Source: a virus. Taken from it: a DNA stretch of 64,000 bases. The notes under the pieces are model-generated. The model was not told where the DNA came from and searched no databases. It saw nothing but the letters and a program-made list of their open reading frames with translations. Location of the stretch: positions 40,620 through 104,619 of IMG/VR virus record IMGVR_UViG_3300027719_000021; one strand, given 5' to 3'. Of the stretch, positions 20,201-28,792 are shown in pieces. The position numbers and the translations under genes were made by a program. The number at the start of each line of letters is the position of its first letter. The stretch's first letter is position 1.

Positions 20201-22438
20201 ACCAATAAATATAATATCTGGTGAAGTTATTTCTGATACAAATTCTGTACCATTCCACACAGGATTAATAAATGTAATATTAGCAGAAGTAATAGTATAT
20301 GTATTTAGACCATACATATATTTAAAATGTAACTTATTTGCTAAAGCAGTAACAGTTGATATAGTTCTATCGACCGGTATAGCCGCCCATTCCTTAAAGT
20401 TTGAAATACTTAAATATATACTATTTGGCCCCCAATATATAGTTGTTATATAATCTTCTGAATCTTCAGGAGAAGAATCATAAACTTGAGTAGTTATATA
20501 ATCTGTACCAGCTAATTCTTCTGTATAATTTTTAAATCTTACAGCCCTAGCATCAAAGTCATCAATCTCAAATGTCTTCTTTTCTATATTACCAGCAAAC
20601 AATATATTTGCTTTTGTAGCTAACTCTTGACATATAAATATTTCAGATGAGGCAATATTAAATTCATCAACTGTCATCTCACCTACAATTGCACCTACAT
20701 CTGTTAATGTAATATTTGTGTTGTTAATTAAATCTATAGGTATATCTGCCGCTATATATACAGCAGGTACCTGATTATAACTACCATAATGAATCCTAAG
20801 TAATTTTAATCTATTATATGAATTGTTACCAGAGAAATCTATATTTACTATAAATCCTTTTGATTTAACAGAATCAACACCATCTCCTTTATAGTATAAA
20901 TCATTGGCATAATAATCACTATCAGCTACTACATGTGCTGGATCACTTATATATGATATAGCAGATTCTGCACCATTTTCAATATATAGTTGATATGCAT
21001 AGAATACTACACCTGTAGGAATAGTACCTGTTGTTATACCAGTTATAGTTGGTTTATTTAATTTAACTTCTGGTAAAAATTCAAATTTATCTACTCCCCA
21101 ATAATCACCATCATTAACATATACTTCTCCTGTAATTGTAGATGGTTCAGATACATTAATATATCTTATAGGATTAATACCATCTGTCCAATATACTTTT
21201 TGTATACTAGGAGATTCATATCTTGATACAGCTTTAATAGGATTATTAATATCAAAGTCTAATGTTGAATTATCAACATTCAAAGAATCATCATATAATA
21301 ATTCTAGTGTATTTATTTCACTATTAGAAGTACCGCTTAATTTTAATTTATATATTTTTGAATTTTTTATAGTAGGCATCATGGAATATACGTTATTCCA
21401 ATTATTATCATATGGTGCAAAAGATCCTTCTATAGAAGATGCCCAGTCTATATCATCTATTATCTCAGGTATTAAACTACCATTTTTATAGTGAGTTACA
21501 GCAAGATTTTGTTTAGTCCATATCTGAGTTCCTATTTGAATAGTGTCATAAACATTACCATCATAATCACTAACAGTATCTCCAGAAGTCCACCCTATAT
21601 TAGAATCACGAACACATCTAACAGATATCCCATCTGTGTTATTAAAAGTCGCATTCGTAACAAGTGATATATTATTATCAAAAAAACTATATGATAAAAA
21701 AGCACTAGTAGAATCTGTACTTGCAAAAACACTTAATCTATTAAATTGTGCAAAAGGACCTAACTGTGTTCTATATCCAGTACCTATTGCACTAAACTCA
21801 GAACTATTTGTAGCACCAGTATTATATGGAAGTTCCCAATATGAATAGTTTCCAGGAAGAGTAATTGCTTCAGCAGTTGCTTGCGCTCCACCAAGATATG
21901 TACTTAATTCTTCCCATTCACTCTGGGATGGAATATGGTATCCTTCTGGAGCTAATCCTCTAGAATCTAATATAGCATATTTGTTATATAATAATCCATA
22001 GGAAGAAATTCCAGGATCCATTATATTTGTTGTGAATAATACTATTTCATCCCTTACTTCAACACCACCTACTATATACATATCTTCTGGTATAGTATAT
22101 GATGTAATATCTATAACTCTACCAGTACCAGTAAATGCTAAACCATTTGCTGTTTCACATGTAAATGTAGAATATATTAAATATGTTACAGCATTATATA
22201 TAATTGTATCTGCTACAACTAAATATATATGACCATCTATTAAAGGAGTTGTGTTTGTGAAGGCGCTATCACCAATAAACTTATTACCCTTTATATTTTC
22301 TATGGCACCTGTTGTACTAAAACCAGAACTTACTGGCCTAAAGTTTTCAGAGTGAACATACTTTTGATTATCCAATAAAGAGTAATGCAAGTCCTTAGAC
22401 ATGCCCTTCATAAACCCATTTATAACTTTTTCAGCCAT
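17279..22438 (-). CDS. Tail stabilization protein with inserted FISUMP domain
   Basis: A 1719-residue beta-rich protein whose start (MAEKVINGFMKGMSKDLHYS) and place after the tail tubular gene match the crAss-like stabilization protein (Stab) family. Repeated short strands typical of a propeller or sandwich tail hub run through most of it (ISTQKGCEDKFSV, GVYWVDRRSLSINRF). Residues 147-351 are a foreign block: YGLLYNKYAI, GYHIPSQSEWEEL, NTGATNSSEF, ISVRCVRD, then DYDGNVYDTIQIG and NNWNNV. These are the motifs of the Fibrobacter succinogenes major paralogous (FISUMP) domain, but with the usual second half first. The block separates EIVLFTTN from KIYKLKL, which would join smoothly without it. 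The function is closing or stabilizing the portal-tail conduit; the inserted domain probably faces outward and binds a ligand, which is inference. Confidence 0.8.
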   Translation of the reverse strand: MAEKVINGFMKGMSKDLHYSLLDNQKYVHSENFRPVSSGFSTTGAIENIKGNKFIGDSAFTNTTPLIDGHIYLVVADTIIYNAVTYLIYSTFTCETANGLAFTGTGRVIDITSYTIPEDMYIVGGVEVRDEIVLFTTNIMDPGISSYGLLYNKYAILDSRGLAPEGYHIPSQSEWEELSTYLGGAQATAEAITLPGNYSYWELPYNTGATNSSEFSAIGTGYRTQLGPFAQFNRLSVFASTDSTSAFLSYSFFDNNISLVTNATFNNTDGISVRCVRDSNIGWTSGDTVSDYDGNVYDTIQIGTQIWTKQNLAVTHYKNGSLIPEIIDDIDWASSIEGSFAPYDNNWNNVYSMMPTIKNSKIYKLKLSGTSNSEINTLELLYDDSLNVDNSTLDFDINNPIKAVSRYESPSIQKVYWTDGINPIRYINVSEPSTITGEVYVNDGDYWGVDKFEFLPEVKLNKPTITGITTGTIPTGVVFYAYQLYIENGAESAISYISDPAHVVADSDYYANDLYYKGDGVDSVKSKGFIVNIDFSGNNSYNRLKLLRIHYGSYNQVPAVYIAADIPIDLINNTNITLTDVGAIVGEMTVDEFNIASSEIFICQELATKANILFAGNIEKKTFEIDDFDARAVRFKNYTEELAGTDYITTQVYDSSPEDSEDYITTIYWGPNSIYLSISNFKEWAAIPVDRTISTVTALANKLHFKYMYGLNTYTITSANITFINPVWNGTEFVSEITSPDIIFIGTPVVLTECTISNTVVGGTIFEYTYTSTGATTILSKVSDITHGYGDLTILVPSDTSDPTSWDTAGWHNYHEDHDGINNYNNPDNDTDSNETYIYQSDSFTLGAEGPNITIGFDYDDFVIDEVATTPQTYYVGTEADGSYKNYSSPLNLGKLSWQRDEVYRLFIIFKNKRGQDTDPKWITDLRFPALRESTYGVLTDTSGTTTTARRIYPTIKIKDNTWPTDAISAQVYRVIRGKEDKQIVTQCLAYPFEYVDNGWYLATATDNLDTYTSGNENLIKLVSPEINITKNVSQSGNDYLEYITKYSSIDVGALTNGYNRRIVKCTENTPSSAITANDRSDINDVISIIAIDGDPVTFSVGGTSFYNYNDSAYINAKGSTGLVIKYSNNSWSAEDKVLAVVNYKNNCWTSQYGGLTYENRQFNNMLPCSDIIYEEDTTYNCEYGDTFITYFDVATLLYDPAIAEGETSFYSKNESVYIPLESSINCNLRVGAYQMHKQYGAVNSYLMQEELGVHMYTNNVPTLVVYNQTDDMYKYNTVYSQQPLIASRISIDTTRSNETVFDTQVRASNVKINGEYIDSWTRFGVNETIDVDSRYGPLNAMLEYGQSLYFWQDEAFGVLAVNDRSLIQDNNSAKLSLGTGGVLDRFDYISTQKGCEDKFSVVAGVAGVYWVDRRSLSINRFAESLADLALQKEVKSLFTIDADIATWPKYMSVQDKTNNEVLFTLANYEDGVISNPGITEVSLNRPFTLCFSETMDCFTSEYTFKPYIYIPYNNTFLSATTHNSLYITSPYPSNLLFVHNVDDTIQARNNFYGLYYNDALGRHRSKLRTVFNPYYLNTKVFDNMFYNGDIKLCTNASDTYKRDINETFDNELSPIHSVLFYNDYQTTGNHVLTYKTNLERRERTWQTIIPRNDVEALYNAQYLHPSIEDLSGDGTSYPERMRDKYLICEIDTKYSTNNTNSYRVIIENLGVTYRNSYR
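21386..22000 (-). other. FISUMP domain insertion within the stabilization protein
   Basis: This is the coding segment for residues 147-351 of the stabilization protein. The order of motifs is LLYN-YA, G-HIP, EW-EL-YLGG, NTGATN, VRCVRD, then YDGNVY-TIQIG-Q-W, NL, Y-NG--IPE, and NNWNNVY. In most FISUMP proteins the YDGNVY part precedes the LLYNWYA part, so this copy is circularly permuted. The same permuted order occurs in the separate gene at 31561-32262. Confidence 0.7.
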
Positions 22439-22440
22439 GA

Positions 22441-23364
22441 TTAATTATGGTTATAGTAAAATTGTTCCTGACCAAGTGTAGAGAACCCGGAAGAATGTTC
22501 ACGTATTTCTGGGATTAACCTAACCCAAGCGTTCTTAATACTTTCAAGTTTATCAGCATTAGGCATTAATGCATCCCCATATGCTTGCTTACAATAGAAG
22601 TTCCATGATCGCCTAGCATCATAATATACAGCATCTCGTACCCTACCTTCAGCCCATTTAGGATACATAAGTTTCATATTAATATACCAATAGATTGCTT
22701 CTTTAAAACTTATATCATCGGGTATCATAGGATAACCGTCACAATCTGTAGGTATAGCCTGATAAGCCATCATAATATAACCATTCCTAACATTACATTT
22801 TATATAACCACTAGTTATAACATAAGTTATATCATCTGTTGTATGTAAAGGATTGCCTACATTTGATACTAAGTTATTTACTTTATCATATCCTGCTGCA
22901 AGCATAGAAGCCAATAGAACTCTCTTGTCAGGATTAGTATTAAGATATGTTATTGCTGCATCATAAGTTAAATCATACACTTCCATAGCGTATGTAACTA
23001 TATCTGATTCTGGAGGAGTTGTTGCTAAATTTGTATTTATATTAGTAATATCACCAAATGTTTCAAAATGACCTGTAGAGTACCTCATAGGTAGATAAGG
23101 ACCATTCTGAACACTTGAATATGTCATTTGTATTAAAGAATAAAAATCACATGGTAACTTACATTGATAGTTAGCTACTTCAAGTAAAGGAACTCCTTCT
23201 AACCCAGTAACCTTATTTACAAAATAAGGGAAAGCTCCTATCTTCTCAAGTGCTTCACCTGCCCATTCTATCATGTCAGACACCCTATGTGTCTCTTCCT
23301 TTAAATCTAAATCTGTAAATACTTTTGCTATAACAGATTTAACACTTGCTAATTTATATATCAT
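22441..23364 (-). CDS. Tail tubular protein (P22 gp4/T7 gp11-like adaptor)
   Basis: A 307-residue protein with an N-terminal helical bundle (KSVIAKVFTDLDL; DMIEWAGEALEKIGAF) followed by a beta section starting LPCDFYSLIQM and a C-terminal helical return (FKEAIYWYINMKLMYPKWAEG). This pattern, and its place directly before the stabilization protein, match the crAss-like tail tubular protein (Ttub), which is related to podovirus adaptor proteins that bind beneath the portal. Two bases separate it from the stabilization gene and ten from the fibre gene upstream, so all are probably co-transcribed. Assigned from position and general fold pattern, not a measured alignment. Confidence 0.7.
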   Translation of the reverse strand: MIYKLASVKSVIAKVFTDLDLKEETHRVSDMIEWAGEALEKIGAFPYFVNKVTGLEGVPLLEVANYQCKLPCDFYSLIQMTYSSVQNGPYLPMRYSTGHFETFGDITNINTNLATTPPESDIVTYAMEVYDLTYDAAITYLNTNPDKRVLLASMLAAGYDKVNNLVSNVGNPLHTTDDITYVITSGYIKCNVRNGYIMMAYQAIPTDCDGYPMIPDDISFKEAIYWYINMKLMYPKWAEGRVRDAVYYDARRSWNFYCKQAYGDALMPNADKLESIKNAWVRLIPEIREHSSGFSTLGQEQFYYNHN

Positions 23365-23374
23365 TTAATTAAAT

Positions 23375-25951
23375 TTAAATCTCTTTTAAAATTGCATAGT
23401 AATCTATTGCCTCTGCTGCTCGTCCTCCTCTAATTTCAGCTATACCTACAGTACTTGGAAATTGACTTGATACTGCTGAATAAGCTCCTTGAAATGGAAA
23501 TAGATGTACTGTATTATTTGTAGCTAATGTACCACTATTTCCAGATACGAAACCTGCAATTGCAGGCCATGCGGAGGCACCATATAAACTTGCATTCATA
23601 GCTGCTGACGCAGATCCTGAAAAGAATAATGCAAGCATATATCTACCTTCTGATAGAGTCTTAGTCATACCAGTTATGTCCCATGCACGAATACCACTAT
23701 AACTTGCACTTTGAGAAGATGCATAATTTACTGTAGCAGTAGTACTATCTACTAATGTTAATTGAGTTGAATTAACTGGTGTATAAAGAGCTGCTCCATA
23801 TGTCATTATAGGAGGAGTACTATTAGTTACTACAGACATAATAACTCTTACAGTTGATGCGGCTAACCCATTCCCTCCTAACCAAAATGGATTGAATAAT
23901 ATTCTACCACTAATAGCAGTAGCACTTAGATTTACTAATCTAGTTAAATACTCTCCTGGTATTATCTCGCACATAGATCTATTAGGAGCAACACCACTTG
24001 GGGCAGCTACAGATAAATCTACATACTGCGCACCAGCAGACGTATTAATCGTAACATTAGTACCCCTAAATTGTACAGTACCACTTGAATAAGTTTGATT
24101 TGATGCAGCTAATGCGACACCCCCACCACCAGCATTTACTGATCCTGTAATAGTAGTAGAAACCCCATCAACAGATGAACCCCATGTTATACCATTTGAA
24201 TCAGCAAAGTTAACGGTACCTACTCCAGCAATCTGTGCAGTAATAGTACTACCATTACCACCAAAAGATACACCATTGGAATTACTAAATACTACTGTAC
24301 TATTTGTAACTGTTGCACCAGCAGCAGCTACAGCAACTCCACCACCAGCACCAGGATTAGCAGCAGACAAATTAATTGTAAGTCCATTGCTTGCACTAGT
24401 TATTGATGTAGATAAGTTAGTTACATTTATAGTTAATCCACCATGTGTATGTGTACTATTAGCTAATGTATTATTAGATGTATAATAGTAATTGGCTCTT
24501 TCTCCTGTTAACATCACATTAGCTGTTTGTGCAAATGTGCTTGCTAAAGTAGCTGTCTGATAGGCAGAACTATTTCCTAAAGGAATATATAAATTGCTAT
24601 GCGTATGATCAGTTTGAGCAGCAGTAGTTAAATATGCTCCTTGTGATTGATAGTTATGTGTATGAGTAGTATAACCAGTCCCAAGAGATAATGAATTGTC
24701 TGATGTTAATTGAAAGTGTTCACTAGCAGAAGTATTTATATATAAATTGCTATGAGTATGATTAGATGCAGCAGCGGTTGTTAACCAACCAGTTGTTGTG
24801 CCTGTATATGCATTATGGCTAGCAGTCATTGTACTGCCATTTAATCCAAAGGATACACCATTGAGATTTGCAAATTGTAATGTACCATTTGTTACAGTAC
24901 TAGCAGCACTACCTGCTATAACTACACCTCCTCCTGCTGTTGGAGCAGCCACTGAAATTGCTAAACCATTAGAGTTAAGTGTAATAGAAGCATTAGTAGC
25001 AGAGGTTCCTGTTCCTGCAAACTTTGTTGTAGCAGAAGTATGTTGGAATAAACTACTTTGTGAAGTACTTAAAAAAACACTATTGGCATTAGACAACATT
25101 GCTGTTGTAAGATATGCTCCTACACTTTGATAATTGTGTGTATGAGTAGTATATCCTGTACCTAATGACAAGTTATCATTGGTAGTATATGCAAATACAC
25201 TAGTGCTTTCAGATGCAATATAAGGATGAGAATGTGTCGATTGTGTATGAGTATGTGTGGAATATCCTGTACCAAGAGATAGCGAATTATCACTAGTAAG
25301 CTGATATAAACTACCAGCATTACTTGCCATAGCAGTAGTTAAATACTGACTATGTGTATGACTTGTATAATTAGTATCAATAGCAGTTGTTAAGTATTGC
25401 GTGTGAACATGATTACTTAAAGCAGCTGTAGTAAGAAATGATCCACTAACAGATGTATTAACATACAAATCTGAATGAGTATGATTACTCATAGCAGCTG
25501 TAGTTATATACTGAGTATGGTCATGCCCAACTTCTGCAGCAGTAGTTAAATACTTTGGATAATATATAGTATTAGTTCCACCAGCAGTAGATACTAACAT
25601 ATCAGTACCAGATACTGTAGCAGCAGTCCATTCACCACCACCAGCTGCAGAACTATAAGTAGTTAACCATGCTGGTATACCTAACGATAAACCATTAGTA
25701 TCTAATGTACCTGCTATATTTATACCAGCAGTACTAGCAGTTGTTATACCAGTACCAGCATATGAATGAGTGTGAGCTGGAACAGAAACTGTACCAAGAC
25801 CATATGGTAATTCATTCCATGAACTTAAACCATTACCAATTTTAACATTGTAATTATCAAATTCAATACCTAACTCACCCTGTGCTAACACAGGATTTGC
25901 TAGTGTCCAATTACTGGAGTAATCTCTCCTAAGTTGAATTATTTGTGCCAT
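23375..25951 (-). CDS. Tail fibre with Mtd_N-like docking domain and HxH repeats
   Basis: An 858-residue fibre. Residues 1-55 (IQLRRDYSSNW, PVLAQGELGIEFD, VKIGNGLSSWNELPYG) match the N-terminal domain of major tropism determinants and many other phage fibres, which docks the fibre to the tail. The shaft consists of imperfect repeats such as LTTAALSNHVHTQYL and SLGTGYTTHTHNY, with about a dozen His-x-His pairs. In T4 gp37, HxH pairs on a trimeric shaft coordinate iron; the same is plausible here. Later repeats are Gly/Ser/Thr/Asn-rich (FSNSNGVSFGGNGSTI). The C-terminal 200 residues (from about NRSMCEIIPGEYL) form a globular beta domain, the likely receptor-binding head. It shares its repeat vocabulary with the fibre at 43427-46663. 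Confidence 0.75.
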   Translation of the reverse strand: MAQIIQLRRDYSSNWTLANPVLAQGELGIEFDNYNVKIGNGLSSWNELPYGLGTVSVPAHTHSYAGTGITTASTAGINIAGTLDTNGLSLGIPAWLTTYSSAAGGGEWTAATVSGTDMLVSTAGGTNTIYYPKYLTTAAEVGHDHTQYITTAAMSNHTHSDLYVNTSVSGSFLTTAALSNHVHTQYLTTAIDTNYTSHTHSQYLTTAMASNAGSLYQLTSDNSLSLGTGYSTHTHTQSTHSHPYIASESTSVFAYTTNDNLSLGTGYTTHTHNYQSVGAYLTTAMLSNANSVFLSTSQSSLFQHTSATTKFAGTGTSATNASITLNSNGLAISVAAPTAGGGVVIAGSAASTVTNGTLQFANLNGVSFGLNGSTMTASHNAYTGTTTGWLTTAAASNHTHSNLYINTSASEHFQLTSDNSLSLGTGYTTHTHNYQSQGAYLTTAAQTDHTHSNLYIPLGNSSAYQTATLASTFAQTANVMLTGERANYYYTSNNTLANSTHTHGGLTINVTNLSTSITSASNGLTINLSAANPGAGGGVAVAAAGATVTNSTVVFSNSNGVSFGGNGSTITAQIAGVGTVNFADSNGITWGSSVDGVSTTITGSVNAGGGGVALAASNQTYSSGTVQFRGTNVTINTSAGAQYVDLSVAAPSGVAPNRSMCEIIPGEYLTRLVNLSATAISGRILFNPFWLGGNGLAASTVRVIMSVVTNSTPPIMTYGAALYTPVNSTQLTLVDSTTATVNYASSQSASYSGIRAWDITGMTKTLSEGRYMLALFFSGSASAAMNASLYGASAWPAIAGFVSGNSGTLATNNTVHLFPFQGAYSAVSSQFPSTVGIAEIRGGRAAEAIDYYAILKEI

Positions 25952-26073
25952 TAAGCTCCTCCACCATCTATAATAATCGAACCACCATAAATAGAAAAGG
26001 CATTACCACCATCTATATTATAAGAAAATCTAGCCCAACCTATTTCTGAATCTAATATAACTATATCATTCAT
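25951..26073 (-). CDS. Small protein between collagen-like protein and fibre
   Basis: A 40-residue frame, MNDIVILDSEIGWARF to IDGGGA, that fills the space between the collagen-like gene and the fibre gene. Its ATG overlaps the stop of the collagen-like gene, and its TAA overlaps the ATG of the fibre by one base, the same coupled arrangement as its neighbours. The sequence is two or three short beta strands ending in a glycine-rich tail. I do not recognise a family; a small fibre accessory or tip protein is possible. The tight fit at both ends is the main reason to believe it is translated. Confidence 0.5.
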   Translation of the reverse strand: MNDIVILDSEIGWARFSYNIDGGNAFSIYGGSIIIDGGGA

Positions 26074-26909
26074 ACTACACTAACATTTATTGTTGATAGT
26101 TTACCATTCATATCATAAGAATAAGTTTTAGTAACAACATCTGTTAATCTATTCCATGTTATAGTTCTGATAGAACCATCTAAATTATATATAAAAGATT
26201 TTGATTTACCACTATCATAATCTATTCTAGTTAATACATTATCTACATAAGTTAATGTACAACTATCTAAAGGATCGCCTTCGCCACCTCCGGTGCCAAT
26301 TAAACCATCTATACCATCACGACCATCGCGACCATCTTTACCATGTCTAACAAAATAGTCTATACCATTTACAGGAGTTTTACCAGGTTTACCATCCTTA
26401 CCATCTTTTCCATTAAGTCCTTTCTTCCCGTCTTTACCATCCTTACCATTCAGGCCAGCTTTGCCGTCCTTACCATCTTTACCATTTAGACCATCTTTAC
26501 CATTGAGACCATCCTTACCAGGATCACCTTTATCTCCTTTAAGACCATCTTTACCATTAAGTCCGTCGATGCCATCTTTTCCATCAATACCATTTAAACC
26601 ATCAATGCCATCTATGCCATCTCTGCCGTCTTTCCCAGGTTCACCATCTTTGCCATCACGACCATTAACGCCATCAATACCATCCTTGCCTTTTTTACCA
26701 GGAAGACCATCTTTACCATTTCTACCATTAGTACCATCCAGACCATCTTTACCCGGAGGACCTATAAGATCACTTAATGGTATTAAATTAAACACAAGAT
26801 CAGAACCAACATATCCCCATTGAATATGTTCGCCATCGTTGATAAGTTTAATCTCCTTACCATCTTTACCACGAGGGCCTTTAACAGGTATGTTCCAATC
26901 GTCTAACAT
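26070..26909 (-). CDS. Collagen-like repeat protein
   Basis: A 279-residue protein with a long run of Gly-X-Y triplets, mostly GKDG, GLNG, GIDG and GPPG types, over about residues 50-205, followed by a beta-rich C-terminal domain (SCTLTYVDNVLTRIDY, GSIRTITWNRL). Phage collagen-like regions form trimeric triple helices used as rigid rods in tail fibres. The many Lys-Asp pairs would form salt bridges between strands, compensating for the lack of hydroxyproline. The C-terminal domain probably nucleates trimerization and carries a binding surface. It overlaps the preceding IHF-like gene end and lies next to a tail fibre gene, so a fibre component is the natural reading. Confidence 0.75.
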   Translation of the reverse strand: MLDDWNIPVKGPRGKDGKEIKLINDGEHIQWGYVGSDLVFNLIPLSDLIGPPGKDGLDGTNGRNGKDGLPGKKGKDGIDGVNGRDGKDGEPGKDGRDGIDGIDGLNGIDGKDGIDGLNGKDGLKGDKGDPGKDGLNGKDGLNGKDGKDGKAGLNGKDGKDGKKGLNGKDGKDGKPGKTPVNGIDYFVRHGKDGRDGRDGIDGLIGTGGGEGDPLDSCTLTYVDNVLTRIDYDSGKSKSFIYNLDGSIRTITWNRLTDVVTKTYSYDMNGKLSTINVSVV

Positions 26910-27376
26910 TACTTTTCAAAATAATCAATTATTCTATCCTTTATGCATTTAGCTACACTACGTTTATTTGCCCTAGTATATACTAACCTATATAAATAAA
27001 AGTTATGAAATAAACTGTTACGCTTATTCCATTTTAATTCATATTTATACCCGCCTGAATGTTCATTAAAATTATATATTACTTTTCCTTTTGAAGTAGT
27101 CATCTGCCAATCAATCGGTGGCCTATTATTATAATCTACTTTCTTCTTCTCTACATAAGTATCACCAAGTCTAAATGGCATGTGAAATAATTCACCTTGC
27201 TTTATAATCTTATTAGATACCTCTTTATAAAATAAGCCCACTATCTTAGCGTATTCATTATACGTAATATAGTAGGCCGACTCTTTAGGAATGTTTTTGA
27301 TATAATCTTCATACATATCTGGCATGGTATAAGGGTTCTGAATTACATTCTTTCCTCTACCATAAAACTTCGACAT
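26909..27376 (-). CDS. IHF/HU-like protein of the crAss-like core
   Basis: A 155-residue basic protein. The section YNEYAKIVGLFYKEVSNKII followed by KQGELFHMPFRLGDTYVEKK matches the pattern of HU/IHF subunits: two helices, Gly-x-x-x at the turn, then a strand with the (F/L)G motif. The arm and flank are expanded (IDWQMTTSKGK, KWNKRNSLFHNF). An IHF-like gene is part of the conserved crAss-like set and lies close to the tail tubular gene in p-crAssphage. Here it is separated from that gene by an inserted collagen-like/fibre pair. It likely binds or bends DNA, perhaps in the virion; that role is inferred. Confidence 0.55.
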   Translation of the reverse strand: MSKFYGRGKNVIQNPYTMPDMYEDYIKNIPKESAYYITYNEYAKIVGLFYKEVSNKIIKQGELFHMPFRLGDTYVEKKKVDYNNRPPIDWQMTTSKGKVIYNFNEHSGGYKYELKWNKRNSLFHNFYLYRLVYTRANKRSVAKCIKDRIIDYFEK

Positions 27377-27381
27377 ATATT

Positions 27382-28077
27382 TTACCTTACTGTATCACTT
27401 GATACAAAGTTTGCACTATCGTTTTTATTATCACTTAAAGCTGATACGCCTATACCTAATTCTTTCTTAAGAATCATCTCCTTAAGAGTAGGTAACATAT
27501 TAATAGGAATAGGATATGCATCATCCCAACCACCTTCGGTTGGTGTAGCATGTGAATTAATTATATTCATAACTTCAGTTGGCACTTCAAATATTCCTTT
27601 AATTGTAATTTGTTCTATTGCTTTAGGATATATTAAATATAATCTATTATCTCGTAAGAATGCTAAATTATCATTCTTTGTATATTTCTTATATTGCTGC
27701 CACTTGCTTCTAGCCTCATGAATAAACTGTATCTCATCGCCATCCACAGTTCCTATATATGTAAAACCTGATTTAAAATTAAAATCAATTGTCTTAGGTA
27801 TTGTTAACTCTGTACGTAACAAATAAGATTCACTAGATAAATCTAAAGAACCCGATTCGTCTACTATTTCTAATTTTAATGCTGGAATGGATTGTATATA
27901 ATCTGGATTAGGAAGTTTATCCTTATCTATATCTTGTTTAAGTAGAATAGCCCTATGTTGATGTACCCACATTTCAAGTTGCCTCTTTGATATAGTCTCA
28001 CTACGGGATACATCAAAGTTCCTGATAATGTTAAGTAGATCAGTGGTTATTGTATTTAATGTAGTAAAATTAATCAT
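27382..28077 (-). CDS. Ring/adaptor-type structural protein candidate
   Basis: I choose the ATG giving MINFTTLNTITTDLLNIIR (231 residues); the longer frame begins with TTG inside the spanin gene. The N-terminal helices (DLLNIIRNF; ISKRQLEMWVHQHRAILLKQ) are followed by a beta-rich middle (FTYIGTVDGDEIQFI, NRLYLIYPKAIEQITIKGIF) and a C-terminal helix (NMLPTLKEMILKKELGI). This helix-beta-helix arrangement, and its place five bases before the IHF-like gene, resemble connector or ring proteins stacked below the portal in crAss-like phages. It overlaps the upstream spanin candidate by eight bases. Confidence is moderate for structural, low for the exact ring position. Confidence 0.45.
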   Translation of the reverse strand: MINFTTLNTITTDLLNIIRNFDVSRSETISKRQLEMWVHQHRAILLKQDIDKDKLPNPDYIQSIPALKLEIVDESGSLDLSSESYLLRTELTIPKTIDFNFKSGFTYIGTVDGDEIQFIHEARSKWQQYKKYTKNDNLAFLRDNRLYLIYPKAIEQITIKGIFEVPTEVMNIINSHATPTEGGWDDAYPIPINMLPTLKEMILKKELGIGVSALSDNKNDSANFVSSDTVR

Positions 28078-28792
28078 TCTTTGTGGCCTCCCCAACAAAT
28101 TTAACTATCCTATAAGTTATATATCCTGTTATACCAACTCCAAGTCCAATTGATATAAATTTTTGGTTATTTAATTGTTTTCTATAAATATTATTAATTG
28201 CCTCTAAATTATCTATACTATTTAATAATAATTGTTTTTCTGATAATAATATTGAATTTTGATCACGACAATTATTAAATTTAAAAGTTGTTAAATAATA
28301 TAAAGAATCTGATACACTTAAAGATGATACTAAATTATTATTAATTCTTTTTGTATAATCAAAAGCTAATACATCATAATGTATGGCTTTTACTTGATTG
28401 GGGGCAAACCTATAAGGCAATGAGTCTTGTTTAGGTATATACCTATGCATCAAATAATTATACGATGAATCAGGTGTAATGTTTACCATTTCGTTCTCTA
28501 GCTCTGTTAACTTTAATTGTAGTTTCTGATTCTCCAGCTTTAGTTTATTATAGTCTTTTATTTTGTTATCAAGAATAGAATCCAATCTGGCATATAGTAA
28601 CTCTTTTTTATTATATTCTGTGTGTAAAGAATCTACTTTTATAAATAATTCTTTATTTTCTTTAAGTAAATTATCTCTTTCAAATCTTAATATTTTAACT
28701 TTATCAAGATACATAGCTGACTTAACAACAAAAAATAAACAGGCTACTACTGCAGTACCCAATATTATATTCTTTATTTTATTACTAATCAT
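28070..28792 (-). CDS. Spanin candidate (membrane-anchored coiled coil)
   Basis: A 240-residue protein with an N-terminal transmembrane helix (about 7-28, IILGTAVVACLFFVVKSA), a long periplasmic coiled coil (30-100, with regularly spaced Leu, Lys and Glu), a second coiled section (175-205) and a hydrophobic C-terminal stretch (about 212-230, ISIGLGVGITGYITYRIV). There is no lipobox. A coiled coil bridging two membrane anchors and encoded in a lysis block is what a spanin needs to fuse inner and outer membranes. Two true helices would make it unlike the classical i-/o-spanin pair. It begins inside the end of the preceding small gene. Other membrane-anchored coiled-coil roles are not excluded. 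Confidence 0.45.
   Translation of the reverse strand: MISNKIKNIILGTAVVACLFFVVKSAMYLDKVKILRFERDNLLKENKELFIKVDSLHTEYNKKELLYARLDSILDNKIKDYNKLKLENQKLQLKLTELENEMVNITPDSSYNYLMHRYIPKQDSLPYRFAPNQVKAIHYDVLAFDYTKRINNNLVSSLSVSDSLYYLTTFKFNNCRDQNSILLSEKQLLLNSIDNLEAINNIYRKQLNNQKFISIGLGVGITGYITYRIVKFVGEATKND

Noticed and set aside
26461-26823. Plus-strand proline-rich 120-residue frame
   Set aside because: It is the antisense of the Gly-X-Y triplets of the collagen-like gene, which always produce Pro/Ser-rich opposite frames.
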